Under the pieces are notes generated by a model, which was not told the DNA's origin, made no database searches, and saw nothing but the letters and a program-made list of their open reading frames with translations. From the NCBI GenBank assembly GCA_006954405.1, contig LVVQ01000001.1:62001-126000 (forward strand): a DNA stretch of 64,000 nucleotides, in the 5' to 3' direction. Shown here in pieces: positions 62,859-64,000 of this stretch. The translations under genes were made by a program, and so were the position numbers. The first letter of the stretch is position 1. Each line of letters opens with the position of its first letter. The DNA comes from Candidatus Methanarcanum hacksteinii (lineage in GTDB: Archaea; Thermoplasmatota; Thermoplasmata; Methanomassiliicoccales; Methanomethylophilaceae).

Positions 62859-63590
62859 TTAGATCTCCTCTGTCTTTACCTTCACAGAAAGATTTCCAGT
62901 GCGTATGTATTCCAATATACGTTTATAATCATCTATGTAGTCTATCTCAGCCCAGAAGAAATCGCTGACGTCCTTTACATGGACAGGTACCTCTGTTATG
63001 TATTCGTACAATGCGTTCTCCCACCACAGGTCGTATCTTTCCTGCTCCACCAACTCCTCCAGATTCTTCCTGAAACTAGGTATGACATTACGCTTCAATC
63101 TAGCTATACCGACATATTCGGTATCACGATCCTCTATAGGCAAATCCTTTCCATATGATACCAATAATCCATCGTTGACCTTGAAGAAATAGTCTCCAAC
63201 GCTTGCGCGTGACATATCTGCCAACATCACCACGTCATTGTCATCGGCCAATAGTGAATCGTAGATGCCTTCACCCCAGAAAACATCCGCGTTCGCAAGG
63301 ATCAGGTCGTCCTCTCCCAAGAACTCTCTAGCGAACCATAGTGACGCCATACTGTTCGTAACACGAAAGAATGGATTCTCGTAGAAACGTACATCACGGC
63401 CCTTCAATGCTTTACGGACCTCGCCGCCCTCGAAACCGATCACCACTGCAACCTCTATTCCCTTAGAGATCAACATATCAATTGTACGTGTAATCAAGGG
63501 GACACCATCCACCTCCAAAGTGCTTTTGGGTTTATTCACGGATCTGCTTATCCTGCTTCCAACACCCGCTGCCATCAAGATTGCCTTCAT
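62859..63590 (-). CDS. LicC/PntC-like nucleotidyltransferase
   Basis: A 243-residue sugar-nucleotidyltransferase-fold enzyme. The N-terminal MAAGVGSRISRSVNKPKST motif binds NTP and Mg, NPFFRVTNSMASLWFAREF and LILANADVFWGEGIYD (acidic metal residues) follow, and EIDYIDDYKRILEY closes the fold. It resembles CTP:phosphocholine or CTP:aminoethylphosphonate cytidylyltransferases rather than hexose-1-phosphate enzymes, but I cannot decide from sequence. It overlaps the upstream aminotransferase by four bases (ATGA), so the two likely act in sequence. Stop is TAA. Confidence 0.85.
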   Translation of the reverse strand: MKAILMAAGVGSRISRSVNKPKSTLEVDGVPLITRTIDMLISKGIEVAVVIGFEGGEVRKALKGRDVRFYENPFFRVTNSMASLWFAREFLGEDDLILANADVFWGEGIYDSLLADDNDVVMLADMSRASVGDYFFKVNDGLLVSYGKDLPIEDRDTEYVGIARLKRNVIPSFRKNLEELVEQERYDLWWENALYEYITEVPVHVKDVSDFFWAEIDYIDDYKRILEYIRTGNLSVKVKTEEI

Positions 63591-64000
63591 TGTAGTATCT
63601 CCTTCAAAGCCGATATCAGTACATCATAATCAGTTTTATCCAAATTTCCGATGTGCCCAACACGTAACATGTGAGCTTTCAATTCCCCACCGCTAGGCGT
63701 GACGGTGATACCATATCCATCATTGAGTCTCTTGTAGACTTCCATCGCATCACCATCGAACAATATCGGCGTAACCGCATTGGAAAGAGGATATGTCGGA
63801 ATCCTTAGTCCTATGTCCATTGCACATTGACGGAAGTATTCCGCAAGTGTTCTTGTCCTACGTATCTTCTCATCGATACCGATGTCATCGACCATATGGA
63901 GCATATCATTCAGACAAAGTAATGTTCCGACAGCAGGTGTGAATGGTGTCTGACCGCGCTCTTGATCCAATATGTGGTGCTTCAGATCCAAATAATACGT
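63587..64000 (-). CDS. Class V aminotransferase, C-terminal part (5' end outside window)
   Basis: The frame is open to the window edge. The visible ~137 residues start at YYLDLKHH and contain GQTPFTPAVGTLLCLNDML, TPSGGELKAHMLRVGHIGN and the terminal helix, typical of COG0075 aminotransferases (alanine-glyoxylate, archaeal aspartate, and some aminoethylphosphonate transaminases). The PLP lysine lies upstream, outside the window. It is a distant paralogue of the serine-operon enzyme at 25274. Coupling with a LicC/PntC-like cytidylyltransferase suggests an amine-bearing phosphonate or alcohol pathway. Confidence 0.85.
   Translation of the reverse strand, partial: TYYLDLKHHILDQERGQTPFTPAVGTLLCLNDMLHMVDDIGIDEKIRRTRTLAEYFRQCAMDIGLRIPTYPLSNAVTPILFDGDAMEVYKRLNDGYGITVTPSGGELKAHMLRVGHIGNLDKTDYDVLISALKEILQ

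Overview
The window is chromosomal DNA of a euryarchaeal-type archaeon. I see an RNA polymerase subunit K gene next to uS2, aIF5A beside agmatinase, a PAN proteasomal ATPase, a thermosome, CDP-archaeol synthase, multi-OB replication protein A with its partner, archaeal-type shikimate enzymes (ADH synthase, dehydroquinate synthase II, GHMP shikimate kinase), PurP, CTP-dependent riboflavin kinase, and TATA boxes about 25-30 bases before many starts. Gene content, moderate GC and the near absence of TAG stop codons fit the Thermoplasmatota, most likely Methanomassiliicoccales. That placement is an inference: no methanogenesis or pyrrolysine gene lies in the window.

Layout. 1-923 is the 3' part of an XPD-like helicase. 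A tRNA-Ser(UGA) follows, then a tightly packed plus-strand shikimate/chorismate operon (1298-7478). 7550-9598 holds a formate/nitrite-type channel, aIF5A and agmatinase. 9588-18940 is mostly minus strand: a degenerate phosphohexomutase, Lsm, smc-scpA-scpB, and a HAD/UDG/pyrE/carS operon. 19059-21313 is a metal-responsive ArsR plus P1B-ATPase pair. 21323-29648 carries a second XPD-like helicase, serine biosynthesis (aminotransferase and serA), an aspartate aminotransferase, purP and a HAD phosphatase. 29775-32341 encodes the RPA pair. 32364-38669 holds zinc-ribbon membrane proteins, MEMO, uS2, RpoK, a DUF2240-like protein, MBF1, PAN and a GPN GTPase. 38669-45424 is a TPR protein and the chaperone block dnaJ, dnaK, grpE and thermosome. 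45619-50814 carries a GNAT, a small membrane protein, ribK and purS-purL-purQ. 50866-56238 is one very large Lhr-type helicase. 56394-64000 is a cell-surface glycoconjugate or lipid locus: cytidylyltransferases, an epimerase, a CDP-alcohol phosphotransferase, a GT-C membrane protein, a flippase and an aminotransferase.

Points most worth attention. (i) aroB' and aroE lie in one reading frame separated by a single TAG, the only TAG stop among the intact genes, in a lineage known to decode TAG as pyrrolysine. (ii) The aro operon has no dehydroquinate dehydratase, while AroE keeps an N-terminal leader that looks like the linker of AroD-AroE fusions. (iii) A compact three-way-junction inverted-repeat structure precedes the serine-biosynthesis pair. 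(iv) The right end groups genes expected for cytidylyl-activated head groups, possibly aminoethylphosphonate. (v) A phosphohexomutase homologue lacks its catalytic serine motif, and a CDP-alcohol phosphotransferase has His in place of its fourth aspartate. (vi) The membrane glycosyltransferase at 59973-61257 is broken by a one-base indel. No rRNA, CRISPR array, insertion sequence or prophage was seen, and no gene-free stretch exceeds 300 bases.
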